From the NCBI GenBank assembly GCA_031119395.1, contig JAVHYA010000007.1, forward strand, positions 34,945 through 98,944: DNA of 64,000 nucleotides. Reading direction: 5' to 3'. The notes below the pieces were generated by a model. It was not told where the DNA came from. It saw only the letters and a program-made list of their open reading frames with translations, and searched no databases. Shown here piece after piece: positions 34,009 to 42,553 of this stretch. The position numbers and the translations under genes are program-made. The stretch is from Pseudomonadota bacterium (lineage in GTDB: Bacteria > Pseudomonadota > Gammaproteobacteria > Burkholderiales > Burkholderiaceae_C). Each line of letters begins with the position of its first letter. Positions within the stretch are counted from its first letter, which is position 1.

Positions 34009-34812
34009 TTACTTGGCGTTGTTCTTGACGGTGGCGGGCACTTCGGCTCCCGCGGCGGCCTGGGCGATCACCGCCTGGGCCTCGACCTTGGCGGCCGCGG
34101 CATCGACCGGGGCGGCGGCGCTCACGGTGCGCTTCTCGATGCGTTTTTCGGGATTGGAATTGAGCACGATGCGGTGCACGTAGATGCCCGGCAGGTGGAT
34201 GTCGTCCGGTGCCAGCTCGCCCACCTCGACGATCTTCTCGACCTCGACGATGCAGACCTTGCCGGCCGTCGCCGCGGCCGGGTTGAAGTTGCGCGCCGTG
34301 AGGTTGAAGCGCAGGTTGCCCGACTTGTCGGCCACGGCCGCCTTCACCAGGGCCACGTCGGGCACCAGCGCGCGTTCCATCACGTAGGTCTCGCCGTCGA
34401 ATTCGCGCAGTTCCTTGCCCTCGGCCACCTGGGTGCCCACGCCGGTCTTGGTGAAGAAGGCCGGGATGCCGGCGCCACCGGCGCGCAGCTTCTCGGCCAG
34501 CGTGCCCTGCGGCGTGAATTCCAGCTCCAGTTCGCCGGCCAGGTACTGGCGCTCGAACTCCTTGTTCTCGCCCACGTAGCTGGCGATCATCTTCTTGATC
34601 TGCCGCGTCTCGAGCAGCTTGCCCAGCCCGAAGCCGTCGACACCCGCGTTGTTGGAAATGCAGGTGAGGTTCTTGACGCCGCTCTCCTTGAGGGCCTCGA
34701 TCAGCGCCTCCGGGATGCCGCACAGGCCGAAGCCGCCCACGGCCAGCATCTGGTTGTCGGCCACCACGCCGGCCAGCGCCGACTTGGCGTCGGGATAGAT
34801 CTTGTTCGCCAT
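34009..34812 (-). CDS. scoA: 3-oxoacid CoA-transferase subunit A
   Basis: A 267-residue alpha subunit of the same class I CoA-transferase. The Gly-rich CoA-binding opening [14 protein letters not shown] (about 25-38) and the [16 protein letters not shown] segment are typical. The core ends near residue 231 ([10 protein letters not shown]). A further 36 residues of Ala/Val/Pro-rich sequence follow that the usual 232-residue subunits lack. This looks like an appended, flexible tail of unknown use. The gene is divergent from a PAS-LuxR regulator, with a perfect 10-base palindrome between them, which probably controls it. Confidence 0.92.
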   Translation of the reverse strand: MANKIYPDAKSALAGVVADNQMLAVGGFGLCGIPEALIEALKESGVKNLTCISNNAGVDGFGLGKLLETRQIKKMIASYVGENKEFERQYLAGELELEFTPQGTLAEKLRAGGAGIPAFFTKTGVGTQVAEGKELREFDGETYVMERALVPDVALVKAAVADKSGNLRFNLTARNFNPAAATAGKVCIVEVEKIVEVGELAPDDIHLPGIYVHRIVLNSNPEKRIEKRTVSAAAPVDAAAAKVEAQAVIAQAAAGAEVPATVKNNAK

Positions 34813-34875
34813 GCTTCCTCGCTCTGGAACTGTGGAAAGAAAAGGGATGGTTGGGGTGCGAAAACGCCGACTACG

Positions 34876-34901
34876 ATACTACGTACAGTCATACGTAGTA
34901 T
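34876..34901. promoter_or_regulatory. perfect palindrome, probable operator of the PAS-LuxR regulator
   Basis: ATACTACGTA-N6-TACGTAGTAT, ten matched pairs, in an A/T-rich island between divergent scoA and the regulator gene. It ends six bases before the regulator ATG, so bound protein would block that gene's expression, and it lies 64 bases from the scoA start. TAGTAT at its right end could double as a -10 element for a near-leaderless transcript. Confidence 0.65.
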
Positions 34902-34907
34902 TACGTC

Positions 34908-35546
34908 ATGGAGACCCCCGAGCATCGCCGCGGCGCCAGCCGTGCGCAAGCCAATTCCCCTGCTGCGACGCCCGCGCAGGGGATCGACTACCGCCTGGCC
35001 TTCGAGCACGCGCCGGTGGGCATGGTGCTCTCGCGCCAGCGCATCATGGTCGACTGCAATGCGCGCCTGTGCGAGATGTTCGGCGCCACCCGCGACGAGC
35101 TCGTGGGCCGGTCCTTCGCGCTGCTCTACCCCAGCGTGGCGGAGTACGAGCGCATCGGGCAGCGCATGCTGCCCATCCTCAACGCCAGCGGGCGCTACGC
35201 GGACCACCGGATGATGCGGCGCGTCGGCGGCCTGCACGGCGCCCTGGCCGGCGAGACCTTCTGGTGCCACGTGACCGGCCGCGCGCTGAACCGCGAGGCA
35301 CCGCACGAAGCCGGCATCTGGACCTTCGAGGACCTGGGCGCGCGACGCAGCACCGGCACCAAGGCGCATCTCACGCCGCGCGAGCGCGAGGTGGCGGCGC
35401 AGCTCATGCAGGGCCTGACCAGCAAGCAGATCGGCAAGCAGCTGGGCATCAGCCACCGCACCGTCGAGCTGCACCGTGCGCGGCTGATGCGCAAGTACGC
35501 GGCGGCAACGACGGCGGAGCTGGTGCAGAAGTTGATGGCCGGCTAG
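34908..35546 (+). CDS. PAS-domain LuxR-family transcriptional regulator
   Basis: A 212-residue regulator. A PAS domain occupies about 27-125 (YRLAFEHAPVGMVLSRQRIMVDCNARLCEMFGA, then a WCHVTGRALN strand), and a LuxR-type HTH about 145-208 (LTPREREVAAQLMQGLTSKQIGKQLGISHRTVELHR). There is no phospho-acceptor receiver, so it probably senses a small ligand directly through the PAS fold. The N-terminal 24 residues are disordered. It faces scoA and its own start lies just after a strong palindrome, suggesting control of the CoA-transferase and of itself. No Shine-Dalgarno is visible before the ATG. Confidence 0.88.
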   Translation: METPEHRRGASRAQANSPAATPAQGIDYRLAFEHAPVGMVLSRQRIMVDCNARLCEMFGATRDELVGRSFALLYPSVAEYERIGQRMLPILNASGRYADHRMMRRVGGLHGALAGETFWCHVTGRALNREAPHEAGIWTFEDLGARRSTGTKAHLTPREREVAAQLMQGLTSKQIGKQLGISHRTVELHRARLMRKYAAATTAELVQKLMAG

Positions 35547-35579
35547 GCGCCGGGCGCGCCGGGCGCGAGCGTTCGCCTT

Positions 35580-36287
35580 TCAGGCGAGCGCCGGCACGTG
35601 CTCGCCGGCGAACTCCTCGGCGCTCGCCGAGTGCGAGAGCGTGTACAGGCCGCCGACGGCGCCATCGGCCGCACCCGCATGGCGCAGGGCTTCCTCCGAC
35701 AGGTCGGCATGGAGCAGGCGCTCGAGCACCTCGCCCGTGTAGCCGAGCACGACCAGGACCCGATCCGCGAACCGGTCGGCGGACTGGCGGATGCGTTGCT
35801 CGGTGGTTTCCGGCATGTCCGGTGTCTGGTGCCGCAGCAGGTGGGCACCCACGAGCCCCGGACGTTGCGCAAGGTCTTCGCACAGCGTGCGAAGCGAGGC
35901 GAGCAGATCCTCGCCCCTGCCCGGCAGCGGCGAGAGCCGCAGCGTGAGCGCATGCCGCGCGAGCGCGCTGCCGGCGGACGCCAGCACATGGCATTGGCTG
36001 CGCACCATGTGCCTGTGGTGCGGCATCATCTTCGTCGACCAGGGCGTCGGGCTGTTCAGGTGGTCCACATAAGCCTGCGACGAGAGCACCGCATGGGACG
36101 CCACTTCGTACATGACGAAGACCCCCTCGCCGCCGCCGGCACTCGTCCAGCGCGACGCCCGGCGGAACCCCGGCACGCCCAGCCGCTCGGGAAAGTGCTC
36201 GTGCGAATGCCAGTGCTCGAACTCGGGCATCATGTCCGGCGCCATGTCCCACCACATGGCCAGTGCTGCGGTTCCGCGAAGCGGCAT
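35580..36287 (-). CDS. DUF4286/EthD-like ferredoxin-fold protein
   Basis: A 235-residue soluble protein that looks like two dimeric alpha-beta barrel halves. The first half contains PEFEHWHSHEHFPERLGVPGFRRASRW (split near residues 20-46), a pattern seen in EthD/DUF4286 proteins; the second half begins near residue 115. Such proteins act as small degradative enzymes or helpers in aromatic and steroid catabolism. It lies 32 bases after the GntR gene on the same strand, hence one operon, and that operon is divergent from the TRAP/aroQ genes. A role in handling the imported compound is likely but unproven. Confidence 0.65.
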   Translation of the reverse strand: MPLRGTAALAMWWDMAPDMMPEFEHWHSHEHFPERLGVPGFRRASRWTSAGGGEGVFVMYEVASHAVLSSQAYVDHLNSPTPWSTKMMPHHRHMVRSQCHVLASAGSALARHALTLRLSPLPGRGEDLLASLRTLCEDLAQRPGLVGAHLLRHQTPDMPETTEQRIRQSADRFADRVLVVLGYTGEVLERLLHADLSEEALRHAGAADGAVGGLYTLSHSASAEEFAGEHVPALA

Positions 36288-36319
36288 CTTGTCGGTCTTT
36301 TCGTTGGAAGCGGAAGGCC

Positions 36320-37030
36320 TCAACCGGCGTCGAGCACCAGCGCCATCTGGGACACGCACTCCTCGACGTGCGTGACCAGAATCCGCTGCGCCTGGGCCCA
36401 GTCGCGCGCGATGGCGCATTCCAGCAGCTCGCGGTGTTCGGAGGCCGCGAGCTCGCCCCTGAACACGGCCGCGATCATCTGGTAGCGCAGGTACTTGTCG
36501 CAGATCGAGTTGTAGGTCTCCAGCAGCAGCTCGGAGCCGCAGGCGGAGATCAGCGCGACGTGGAAGGCCCAGTCGTACTGGCGCCAGATCTCGGCGGGGT
36601 ACGGATCGTTCGCGGCCATCTTCTTTTCCATCGTGGCCAGCTTGTGGTGGGCAGCGACCACGCGGCCTTCCCATTCCAGGTCGCCGCGCTGGAAGGACTC
36701 CTTGATCCCGTGGCCTTCCAGCAGCAGCCGCATCGACGCCACCTCGCGCAGGTTGGCCGAGGACACCTCGCTGACCTGGAAGCCGCGCGAGCCTTCGGCC
36801 ACCAGCAGGCCCTCGGTGGCCAGCCGGTTGAACAGCTCCCGCAGCGTGCTGACGCTGGCGCCGTAGGCCTCCTTCATGCGCTCGAGCGGCAGGCGACGGC
36901 CGGGCGACAGCCGGCCCAGGACGATGTCGGACCGGATCCGACGGTAGGCCACCTCTCCGGCGGTCGCCGAGTCCAGGGACGCCTGGGACATGTCGGTCAC
37001 GGAGGGTTCAGGAATCACACCGGGTTTCAT
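36320..37030 (-). CDS. GntR-family transcriptional regulator (FCD/FadR-type)
   Basis: A 236-residue regulator. The winged helix spans about 25-95 (AYRRIRSDIVLGRLSPGRRLPLERMKEAYGASVSTLRELFNRLATEGLL). A helical FCD ligand domain of about 130 residues follows, in which Asp and His residues (DWAFHVALI near 152, and a late THVEE) would hold a metal and a carboxylate ligand. It is divergent from the TRAP transporter operon across 156 bases that contain a palindrome lying inside a promoter. Simple repression relieved by the transported acid is the likely mode. Confidence 0.9.
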   Translation of the reverse strand: MKPGVIPEPSVTDMSQASLDSATAGEVAYRRIRSDIVLGRLSPGRRLPLERMKEAYGASVSTLRELFNRLATEGLLVAEGSRGFQVSEVSSANLREVASMRLLLEGHGIKESFQRGDLEWEGRVVAAHHKLATMEKKMAANDPYPAEIWRQYDWAFHVALISACGSELLLETYNSICDKYLRYQMIAAVFRGELAASEHRELLECAIARDWAQAQRILVTHVEECVSQMALVLDAG

Positions 37031-37092
37031 GGCTGCTTTCTACGACAAAACGTCGCGGGCTCGCTAAGAGAATACCCCAATGCTCATATTTA

Positions 37093-37128
37093 TTGAAAAT
37101 CATCTGATGATTCCATAACATTCAGATG
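37093..37128 (+). promoter_or_regulatory. TRAP operon promoter with embedded GntR operator
   Basis: TTGAAA (37093-37098) and ATAACA (37115-37120), 16 bases apart, fit a sigma-70 promoter pointing at dctP. The dyad AATCATC-t-GATGATT (37098-37112) lies between the two boxes, and CATCTGA/TCAGATG (37101-37107 and 37122-37128) forms a second dyad. A GntR dimer bound there would exclude polymerase. Confidence 0.5.
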
Positions 37129-37186
37129 CCGATCGAGTTGTCGATCGCCAGGGCCGGACGCATCGGCACCCACCAAGGAGACATTC

Positions 37187-38197
37187 ATGGCATCGAAACT
37201 CTTCAGGCTCGCCGGCGCGCTGGCGCTGGTCGCGGCTGCGGCCGTGGCGCACGCGCAGGACATCCAGCAGCGCACCATCCGCATCGGGCACCTGAACAAC
37301 ACCGACCACCCCACGAGCTGGGGCGTCAAGAAATTCGCCGAGATCGTGGCGGCCAGGAGCGGCGGCAAGATCACCGTGAAGGAGTTCGCGAGCAGCCAGC
37401 TCGGCAACGAGCTGCAGCAGCAATCCGCCTTGCAGGGCGGCGTCCAGGAGATGCTGGTCGCCTCCACGACCTCGCTGACCGGCGTGGTCAAGGAATTCGG
37501 GCTCTTCGACTTCCCCTTCCTCTTCAGCAACGGCCAGCAGGCCGACGCGATGGTCGACGGCCCGCTGGGCAAGATGCTGAGCGCCAAGCTGGCGGACAAG
37601 GGCATCGTGGTGCTGGGCTTCTTCGACCTGGGCTTTCGCAACGTCACGAACAGCAAGCGCCCCATCACCAAGGGCGAGGACCTGGACGGCCTGAAGCTGC
37701 GCGTCATCCCGAACCCGGTGTTCCTGGACACCTTCAAGACCTTCAAGGCGAACCCGCTGCCGATGCCCTTCGCCGAGCTGTACAACGCGCTCGAGAGCAA
37801 GGCGGTCGATGGCCAGGAGAACCCCTACTCGGTGATCCTGTCGAGCAAGTTCTACGAGGTGCAGAAGTTCGTCAGCGGCACCAACCACGTGTACGCCACC
37901 AACCCGGTCCAGGTCAGCAAGCGCTTCTGGGACAAGCTGTCGGCCACCGAGCAGAAGCTGCTGCAGGAAGCGGCCATCGAGGCACAGAACTACCAGCGCA
38001 CCGCGAGCCGCGATGCGGCCGGCAAGGCGCTGGTCGAGCTCCAGGCCAAGGGCATGACCTACAACGCCGTCGCGCCCGCCGAAGTGGCCCGCATGCGCGA
38101 GCAGGCCAAGCCGGTCTACGACAAGTTCTCCGCCGCCTACGACCCGGCCGTGATGAGCCTGTTCAAGACGGAGCTGGAACGCGTTTCCAAGCTCTGA
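37187..38197 (+). CDS. dctP: TRAP transporter substrate-binding protein (DctP family), system 1
   Basis: A 336-residue periplasmic binding protein for a carboxylate. A Sec signal ends at about residue 23 (AHAQ). The core has IRIGHLNNTDHPTSWG, the carboxylate-binding Arg in the GLKLRVIPNPVF block, and the VDGQENPYSVI motif found in DctP proteins. It is the first gene of dctP-dctQ-dctM-aroQ. The final gene being a dehydroquinase suggests a ligand such as quinate, shikimate or a dehydroquinate relative. That is inferred only from context. Confidence 0.92.
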   Translation: MASKLFRLAGALALVAAAAVAHAQDIQQRTIRIGHLNNTDHPTSWGVKKFAEIVAARSGGKITVKEFASSQLGNELQQQSALQGGVQEMLVASTTSLTGVVKEFGLFDFPFLFSNGQQADAMVDGPLGKMLSAKLADKGIVVLGFFDLGFRNVTNSKRPITKGEDLDGLKLRVIPNPVFLDTFKTFKANPLPMPFAELYNALESKAVDGQENPYSVILSSKFYEVQKFVSGTNHVYATNPVQVSKRFWDKLSATEQKLLQEAAIEAQNYQRTASRDAAGKALVELQAKGMTYNAVAPAEVARMREQAKPVYDKFSAAYDPAVMSLFKTELERVSKL

Positions 38198-38244
38198 TCG
38201 AACACTGAAGAAGGACCCCGGGCGCCGCTCGGGTCCACGCCTGA

Positions 38245-38832
38245 ATGCTTGGCCGAGGAATGGGCATGGTGAGACTTGTCAACGGGTTCTGTCGCGCGGT
38301 CACGGTGCTCATGGCCGTGGCACTCATGGTCATGGTGGCGCTCGTGTTCGGCAACGTGGTGTTGCGCTACGTCTTCAATTCGTCGATCACGCAGTCGGAA
38401 GAGATCTCGCGCTGGCTCTTCGTGTGGATCACCTTCATGGGCTGCGTGGTGGCGCTGCGCGAGCACACCCACCTGGGCACCGATGCCCTGGTGTCTCGGC
38501 TTCCTCCGCTGGGCAAGAAGGTCTGCCTGGTGCTGGGCCATCTGACCATGCTGTACGTCTGCTACCTGGTCCTGCGCGGCGCATGGGAACAGACGCGCAT
38601 CAACATGGACGTGCTGGCCCCCTCGACGCAGTTGCCCATGGCCGTGCTGCACTCGGCCGGCGTGGCCTTCGCCGCCTGCGCAGGCGTCGTCCTGCTGCTG
38701 GACCTGTGGCTGCTCTTCACGGGCCACATGGGGGACGCGGACCTGGTGACCGTGCAGGAATCCGAAGACCTGGCCGCCCTGAAGCTGCCCGGCGGCGAGT
38801 CCGCAGGCGCCGTGAACAACCACAAGCACTGA
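38245..38832 (+). CDS. dctQ: TRAP transporter small permease (DctQ family), system 1
   Basis: A 195-residue inner-membrane subunit with four transmembrane helices (about 16-38, 55-72, 95-115, 140-160). The family pattern GNVVLRYVFNSSITQSEEISRWLFVW at the end of TM1 is plain. The tail after about 165 is cytoplasmic and charged. It links the binding protein to the DctM channel. It begins 47 bases after dctP and is followed 15 bases later by dctM. Starts at 38260 and 38266 are also possible. Confidence 0.9.
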   Translation: MLGRGMGMVRLVNGFCRAVTVLMAVALMVMVALVFGNVVLRYVFNSSITQSEEISRWLFVWITFMGCVVALREHTHLGTDALVSRLPPLGKKVCLVLGHLTMLYVCYLVLRGAWEQTRINMDVLAPSTQLPMAVLHSAGVAFAACAGVVLLLDLWLLFTGHMGDADLVTVQESEDLAALKLPGGESAGAVNNHKH

Positions 38833-38847
38833 CACCGGCGATCCACC

Positions 38848-40134
38848 ATGACCCTCACCATCTTCGTCGGATCGCTGCTGCTGGCGATGGCCATCGGCAT
38901 CCCCATCTCGTTCGCGCTGCTGGTCAGCGGCGTCGCCCTGATGTGGCACCTGGACATGTTCGAGGCGCAGATCCTCGCGCAGAACCTGCTGGGCGGCGCC
39001 GACAACTATCCGCTGCTGGCCGTCCCCTTCTTCCTGCTGGCCGGCGAGATCATGAACGAGGGCGGCCTGTCCAGGCGCATCGTCGACTTCGCGATGGCGC
39101 TCGTCGGGCACATCCGCGGCGGCCTGGGCTACGTCACCATCGTGGCCTCGATCATGCTGTCGGCCCTGTCGGGCAGCGCGGTGGCCGACGCTGCGGCGCT
39201 GACCACGATGCTGCTGCCGATGATGGTGGCCGCCGGCCATGCGCCGCACCGCGCCGCCGGGCTGATCGCCGCGTCCGGCGTCATCGCGCCGGTGCTGCCG
39301 CCCTCGATCGGCCTGGTGATCTTCGGCGTGACCGCCAACGTGTCGATCTCCAAGCTCTTCATGGCCGGCATCACGCCCGGCCTGCTGATGGGGCTGGCCC
39401 TCTGGATCACCTGGGCCTACGTGGCCCGCAACGAAGGCGCGGTGCCGCCGCCCCGCAAGCCGTTGAAGGACCTCCTGGTGACCTTGCGACGCTGCAGCTG
39501 GGCGCTGATGCTGCCGGTGATCATCCTGGTCGGCCTGCGCATGGGGGTGTTCACCCCGACCGAGGCCGGTGTCGTGGCCGCCGTGTACGCCCTGTTCGTC
39601 TCCACGGTCATCTACCGCGGGCTGAAGCTGTCGCAGCTGTACGGGATCTTCGAGAAGGCCGCCAAGACGACCGCGGTGGTGATGTTCCTCGTCGCCGCGG
39701 CCATGGTCTCGGCCTGGCTCATCACCGTGGCCGACCTGCCCGGCAAGGTGGTGGGCATGCTCGAGCCCTTCCTGGGCAGCCCGATCCTGCTGATGATCGC
39801 GATCATGGTGCTGGTCATGATCGTCGGCACCGCGATGGACATGACGCCCACCATCCTCATCCTCACGCCGGTGCTGATGCCCGTCGTCGTGGCGGCCAAG
39901 ATCGACCCGGTGTACTTCGGCGTCCTGTTCATCATGAACAACGCGATCGGGCTGGTGACCCCGCCGGTGGGCGTGGTGCTCAACGTGGTGGCGGGCGTCG
40001 GCCGGATGTCGATGGACACCGTCACCAGGGGCGTGATGCCTTTCATGATCGCGCAGTTCCTGATCATGTTCCTGATGGTCCTGTTTCCCTGGCTGGTCAC
40101 CGGCCCGGCGAAGCTCTTCCACGGCGGGCCCTGA
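38848..40134 (+). CDS. dctM: TRAP transporter large permease (DctM family), system 1
   Basis: A 428-residue membrane protein with about 12 transmembrane segments that carries the substrate with sodium ions. Typical features are FFLLAGEIMNEGG near residue 60, the re-entrant-loop segments LSGSAVADAAALTTM and ASGVIAPVLPPSIGL, and their counterpart MDMTPTILILTPVLMP in the second half. The protein is full length with no damage seen. It is co-transcribed with dctP and dctQ, and the dehydroquinase gene follows within 50 bases. Confidence 0.93.
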   Translation: MTLTIFVGSLLLAMAIGIPISFALLVSGVALMWHLDMFEAQILAQNLLGGADNYPLLAVPFFLLAGEIMNEGGLSRRIVDFAMALVGHIRGGLGYVTIVASIMLSALSGSAVADAAALTTMLLPMMVAAGHAPHRAAGLIAASGVIAPVLPPSIGLVIFGVTANVSISKLFMAGITPGLLMGLALWITWAYVARNEGAVPPPRKPLKDLLVTLRRCSWALMLPVIILVGLRMGVFTPTEAGVVAAVYALFVSTVIYRGLKLSQLYGIFEKAAKTTAVVMFLVAAAMVSAWLITVADLPGKVVGMLEPFLGSPILLMIAIMVLVMIVGTAMDMTPTILILTPVLMPVVVAAKIDPVYFGVLFIMNNAIGLVTPPVGVVLNVVAGVGRMSMDTVTRGVMPFMIAQFLIMFLMVLFPWLVTGPAKLFHGGP

Positions 40135-40180
40135 TCACCGCGTCCTTGCTCCGACAACCCTCCCCATGACGAAGGCAAGC

Positions 40181-40618
40181 ATGTCGAAAATCCTGATCCT
40201 CAACGGCCCGAACCTCAACCTGCTCGGGGAGCGGGAGCCGCACATCTACGGCCACACCACCCTGGCCCAGATCCAGGCGCAGTGCCACGCCGCGGGCCAG
40301 CGCCTGGGCCTGGAGGTGGACTTCAGGCAGTCCAACTCCGAAGGCCAGCTGGTCGACTGGATCCACGAGGCACGTGGCACGATGGCGGGCATCGTCATCA
40401 ACCCCGCCGCCTACTCGTTCACCTCGATGGCCATCCTCGACGCGCTGAAGGCCTCGCAACTGCCCATCGTCGAGGTCCACATCTCGAACATCCATCGACG
40501 CGAAGAGATCTACCACAAGAGCTACGTGTCGCTGGCCGCGACGGGCGTCATCTGCGGCCTCGGCCCGCTGGGCTACGAGGCGGCCTTGCTGTTTCTTGCG
40601 AAGCACCTGGCGACGTAG
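40181..40618 (+). CDS. aroQ: 3-dehydroquinate dehydratase, type II
   Basis: A 145-residue dodecameric type II dehydroquinase interconverting 3-dehydroquinate and 3-dehydroshikimate. Motifs are NGPNLNLLGEREPHIYG (the flexible loop with catalytic Arg and Tyr), RQSNSEGQLVDWIHEA, the NPAAYSFTSMA loop and EVHISNIHRREEIYHKSY with the catalytic His. Start ATG 40181 has a GAAGG just upstream and gives the standard opening MSKILILNGP; ATG 40166 would add five residues. Its position at the end of a TRAP operon under a GntR gene points to a catabolic copy (quinate or shikimate breakdown) rather than the biosynthetic one. Confidence 0.93.
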   Translation: MSKILILNGPNLNLLGEREPHIYGHTTLAQIQAQCHAAGQRLGLEVDFRQSNSEGQLVDWIHEARGTMAGIVINPAAYSFTSMAILDALKASQLPIVEVHISNIHRREEIYHKSYVSLAATGVICGLGPLGYEAALLFLAKHLAT

Positions 40619-40850
40619 CCGGGCCGCACCCCGGCGCCGCGGCCGGGTCAGGCCCCGGACGCGCCGAAGATCCGTGTGCATCGCGCCCGTCACGAAGCCG
40701 GCCTCGGGCCCCGGCCGCCAGGCGCGTCCTGGCCCGACCCTCGGCCCTGCAGGGCGAGCGTCCGTCAGGGGCCGGAAAGAAATGAGCGCCAACGGCCGTG
40801 CGCGAGGCCTTTGGCGCTGCGGGATGCAGACACGTCGTGCCTGCAGCCGG

Positions 40851-41312
40851 TCACCTGGCCTTGGCCGTCGTGGCGACGTCGCCCGTGTAGCTCAGCGACG
40901 GCAGTTCGGCCTTCGCCTTGTCGGGCGTTTCCAGCTCGACGACGATGCGACCGACCATGACGCCGAACGATGGCGAGGTACGCAGGTACTTGGTCTCGCC
41001 GGCCTGCAGCGTGAAGCTGGCCGACTTCTCGGTTTCGGTCGAGGTCGACGCGATGTAGTTGCCCGCGGGCCGGTCCACATAGAAGAAGCCGCCCGGCTTC
41101 GAGGTGCCCACGACGGCACCGTTCAACCGAATCTCCGGCTGGATGGCCGCACCCATCATCGACGAGGACCGGAAGAAATAGATGCGGCCGTCGCCGCTCT
41201 TCAGGCTGGGCATCGACCCGGCCATGTCCTGGTACTTCACGCCGCTGGCGCAGCCGGCCACCAGCGCCACCAGCGCCGCTGCGCCTGCCATCTTCAAGAC
41301 AGTTCTTCTCAT
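40851..41312 (-). CDS. DUF2846-type lipoprotein
   Basis: A 153-residue lipoprotein. The signal ends in LVAGC at Cys21, so it is lipid-modified; the residue after Cys is Ala, which favours the outer membrane. The mature part shows the DUF2846 pattern: GRIYFFRSSSMMGAAIQPEIRLNG, then PGGFFYVDRPAGNY, the beta-rich SFTLQAGETKYLR and a closing strand. An AGGAGAAGG site precedes the ATG. Function of the family is unknown. It lies 26 bases after another lipoprotein gene on the same strand, so the two may be one unit. Confidence 0.82.
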   Translation of the reverse strand: MRRTVLKMAGAAALVALVAGCASGVKYQDMAGSMPSLKSGDGRIYFFRSSSMMGAAIQPEIRLNGAVVGTSKPGGFFYVDRPAGNYIASTSTETEKSASFTLQAGETKYLRTSPSFGVMVGRIVVELETPDKAKAELPSLSYTGDVATTAKAR

Positions 41313-41338
41313 CGTTCCTTCTCCTCGTGGTTGAAAAA

Positions 41339-41743
41339 TCATTTCGGGGCCATCGGCAGTTGCATGGGCTCGTCCAGCGGGGCGTATTGCGCCTCCGCCG
41401 GCAGATAGAAGCCGACGAGTTGCTGCCCACGCACGACCAGCCAGGCCTCGTGCACTTGCTGGCCCTCGATGCTGAAGACGGTATCGACCGGGCGCAGCAC
41501 CGCGCCTTGCGGCAGCCGCCCCGCTGGCCGCCATGCGGTGGCAGGGTCAAGCGTCCTGCTGTAGCCGGTGTCGAGCCGGATCTTGACGGGCTGCTGCACG
41601 CGGACATCCGCTGCGCCGCCGCCCGTGCCGCCCGCAGGGTCCAGGCGCGCAGCGCTGCTCTTGACGGCGGGCGCGCATCCGCCGACCAGGCACGCGCCGG
41701 CGGCCAGGGCGGCCATCGACGCCCAGCGTGAGGTGAGAAGCAA
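41339..41743 (-). CDS. hypothetical lipoprotein
   Basis: About 134 residues with a lipoprotein signal ending LVGGC (Cys23). The mature part is short and beta-rich; near the C-terminus lie FSIEGQQVHEAWLVVRGQQLVGFYLP and a Pro-rich end. No family recognised. The start is probably TTG 41743, which has a GGGAG upstream and gives a proper basic n-region; ATG 41716 would leave a signal with no positive charge. It probably forms an operon with the DUF2846 lipoprotein downstream. Confidence 0.65.
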   Translation of the reverse strand: MLLTSRWASMAALAAGACLVGGCAPAVKSSAARLDPAGGTGGGAADVRVQQPVKIRLDTGYSRTLDPATAWRPAGRLPQGAVLRPVDTVFSIEGQQVHEAWLVVRGQQLVGFYLPAEAQYAPLDEPMQLPMAPK

Positions 41744-41865
41744 AGGAAAGTCTCCCGTCGCCGGACTTGCGCGGCGAATGTGTCAGATTGTTTCCTGACT
41801 TGGGCCTCGGCGGCGGGAACACCGGACCGTGCGTCGACAAATGGAGATCGGGTGTTGAATATTGC

Positions 41866-42549
41866 TCACTCGAACGGGGCCGCGTCTCCATCGCCGGCGC
41901 AGCGAAAGGTCAGATTGATCCTGCATGCCCCCATGAACGCATGCTCGCCCTCGGCCAGCGGCATCACGCCATGGAAGCGCAGCCGCGCCGGCCCGCCCCA
42001 CACCACGACATCGCCATGCGCCAGGGGCACGCGACGCGTGCGGTCGCCGCGCTGCGCCCCACCCCACAGGAACACCGCCGGCAGGCCGAGCGAGACCGAC
42101 ACGATGGGCTGGCCCAGCTGCCGCTCGTCGCGGTCCTGGTGCAGGGTCAGGCGCGCACCGGGGGCATAGCGGTTGACCAGGCAGGCATCGGGCGCGAAGC
42201 CGTCGAAGCCGGCGTGCGAGGCGGCGGACACGGCCAGCGCGCGGAAGCTCGCGGGCATCGCGGGCCACGGGCGGTCGCCGAGTGGATCGCAGGGGGTGTA
42301 GCGGTAGCCGCTGCGATCGCTGACCCAGCCGAGCGCGCCGCAATTGGTCATGGCCACCGACATGGTCTTGCCTCCGGGCGTGACGAGGTGGCGCAGCGGC
42401 GCCGCGGCGATCACTGCATCGAGGTCGCGGCGCAGGGCGTCCACCTGCGCCAGGGCAAAGCCGCGCAGCACCGACGCGCCGGGCTCCAGCACGAGCGGTT
42501 CGGTGGCCGAGGGGTCGGCAGCGGCGTCGAAGAGATCGAAGGTGCTCAC
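41866..42549 (-). CDS. alkB: DNA oxidative demethylase AlkB
   Basis: A 227-residue 2-oxoglutarate/Fe(II) dioxygenase that removes methyl groups from 1-methyladenine and 3-methylcytosine. Iron ligands are His137 and Asp139 (LHQDRDE) and His193 (RFHGV). The 2-oxoglutarate-binding Arg is Arg210 in CRINLTFR, and NRYAPGARL is the substrate strand. E. coli AlkB is 216 residues. It is the last gene of ada, 2OG oxygenase and alkB, beginning four bases after the middle gene ends, so Ada control of all three is likely. Confidence 0.93.
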   Translation of the reverse strand: MSTFDLFDAAADPSATEPLVLEPGASVLRGFALAQVDALRRDLDAVIAAAPLRHLVTPGGKTMSVAMTNCGALGWVSDRSGYRYTPCDPLGDRPWPAMPASFRALAVSAASHAGFDGFAPDACLVNRYAPGARLTLHQDRDERQLGQPIVSVSLGLPAVFLWGGAQRGDRTRRVPLAHGDVVVWGGPARLRFHGVMPLAEGEHAFMGACRINLTFRCAGDGDAAPFE

Positions 42550-42553
42550 GGGT

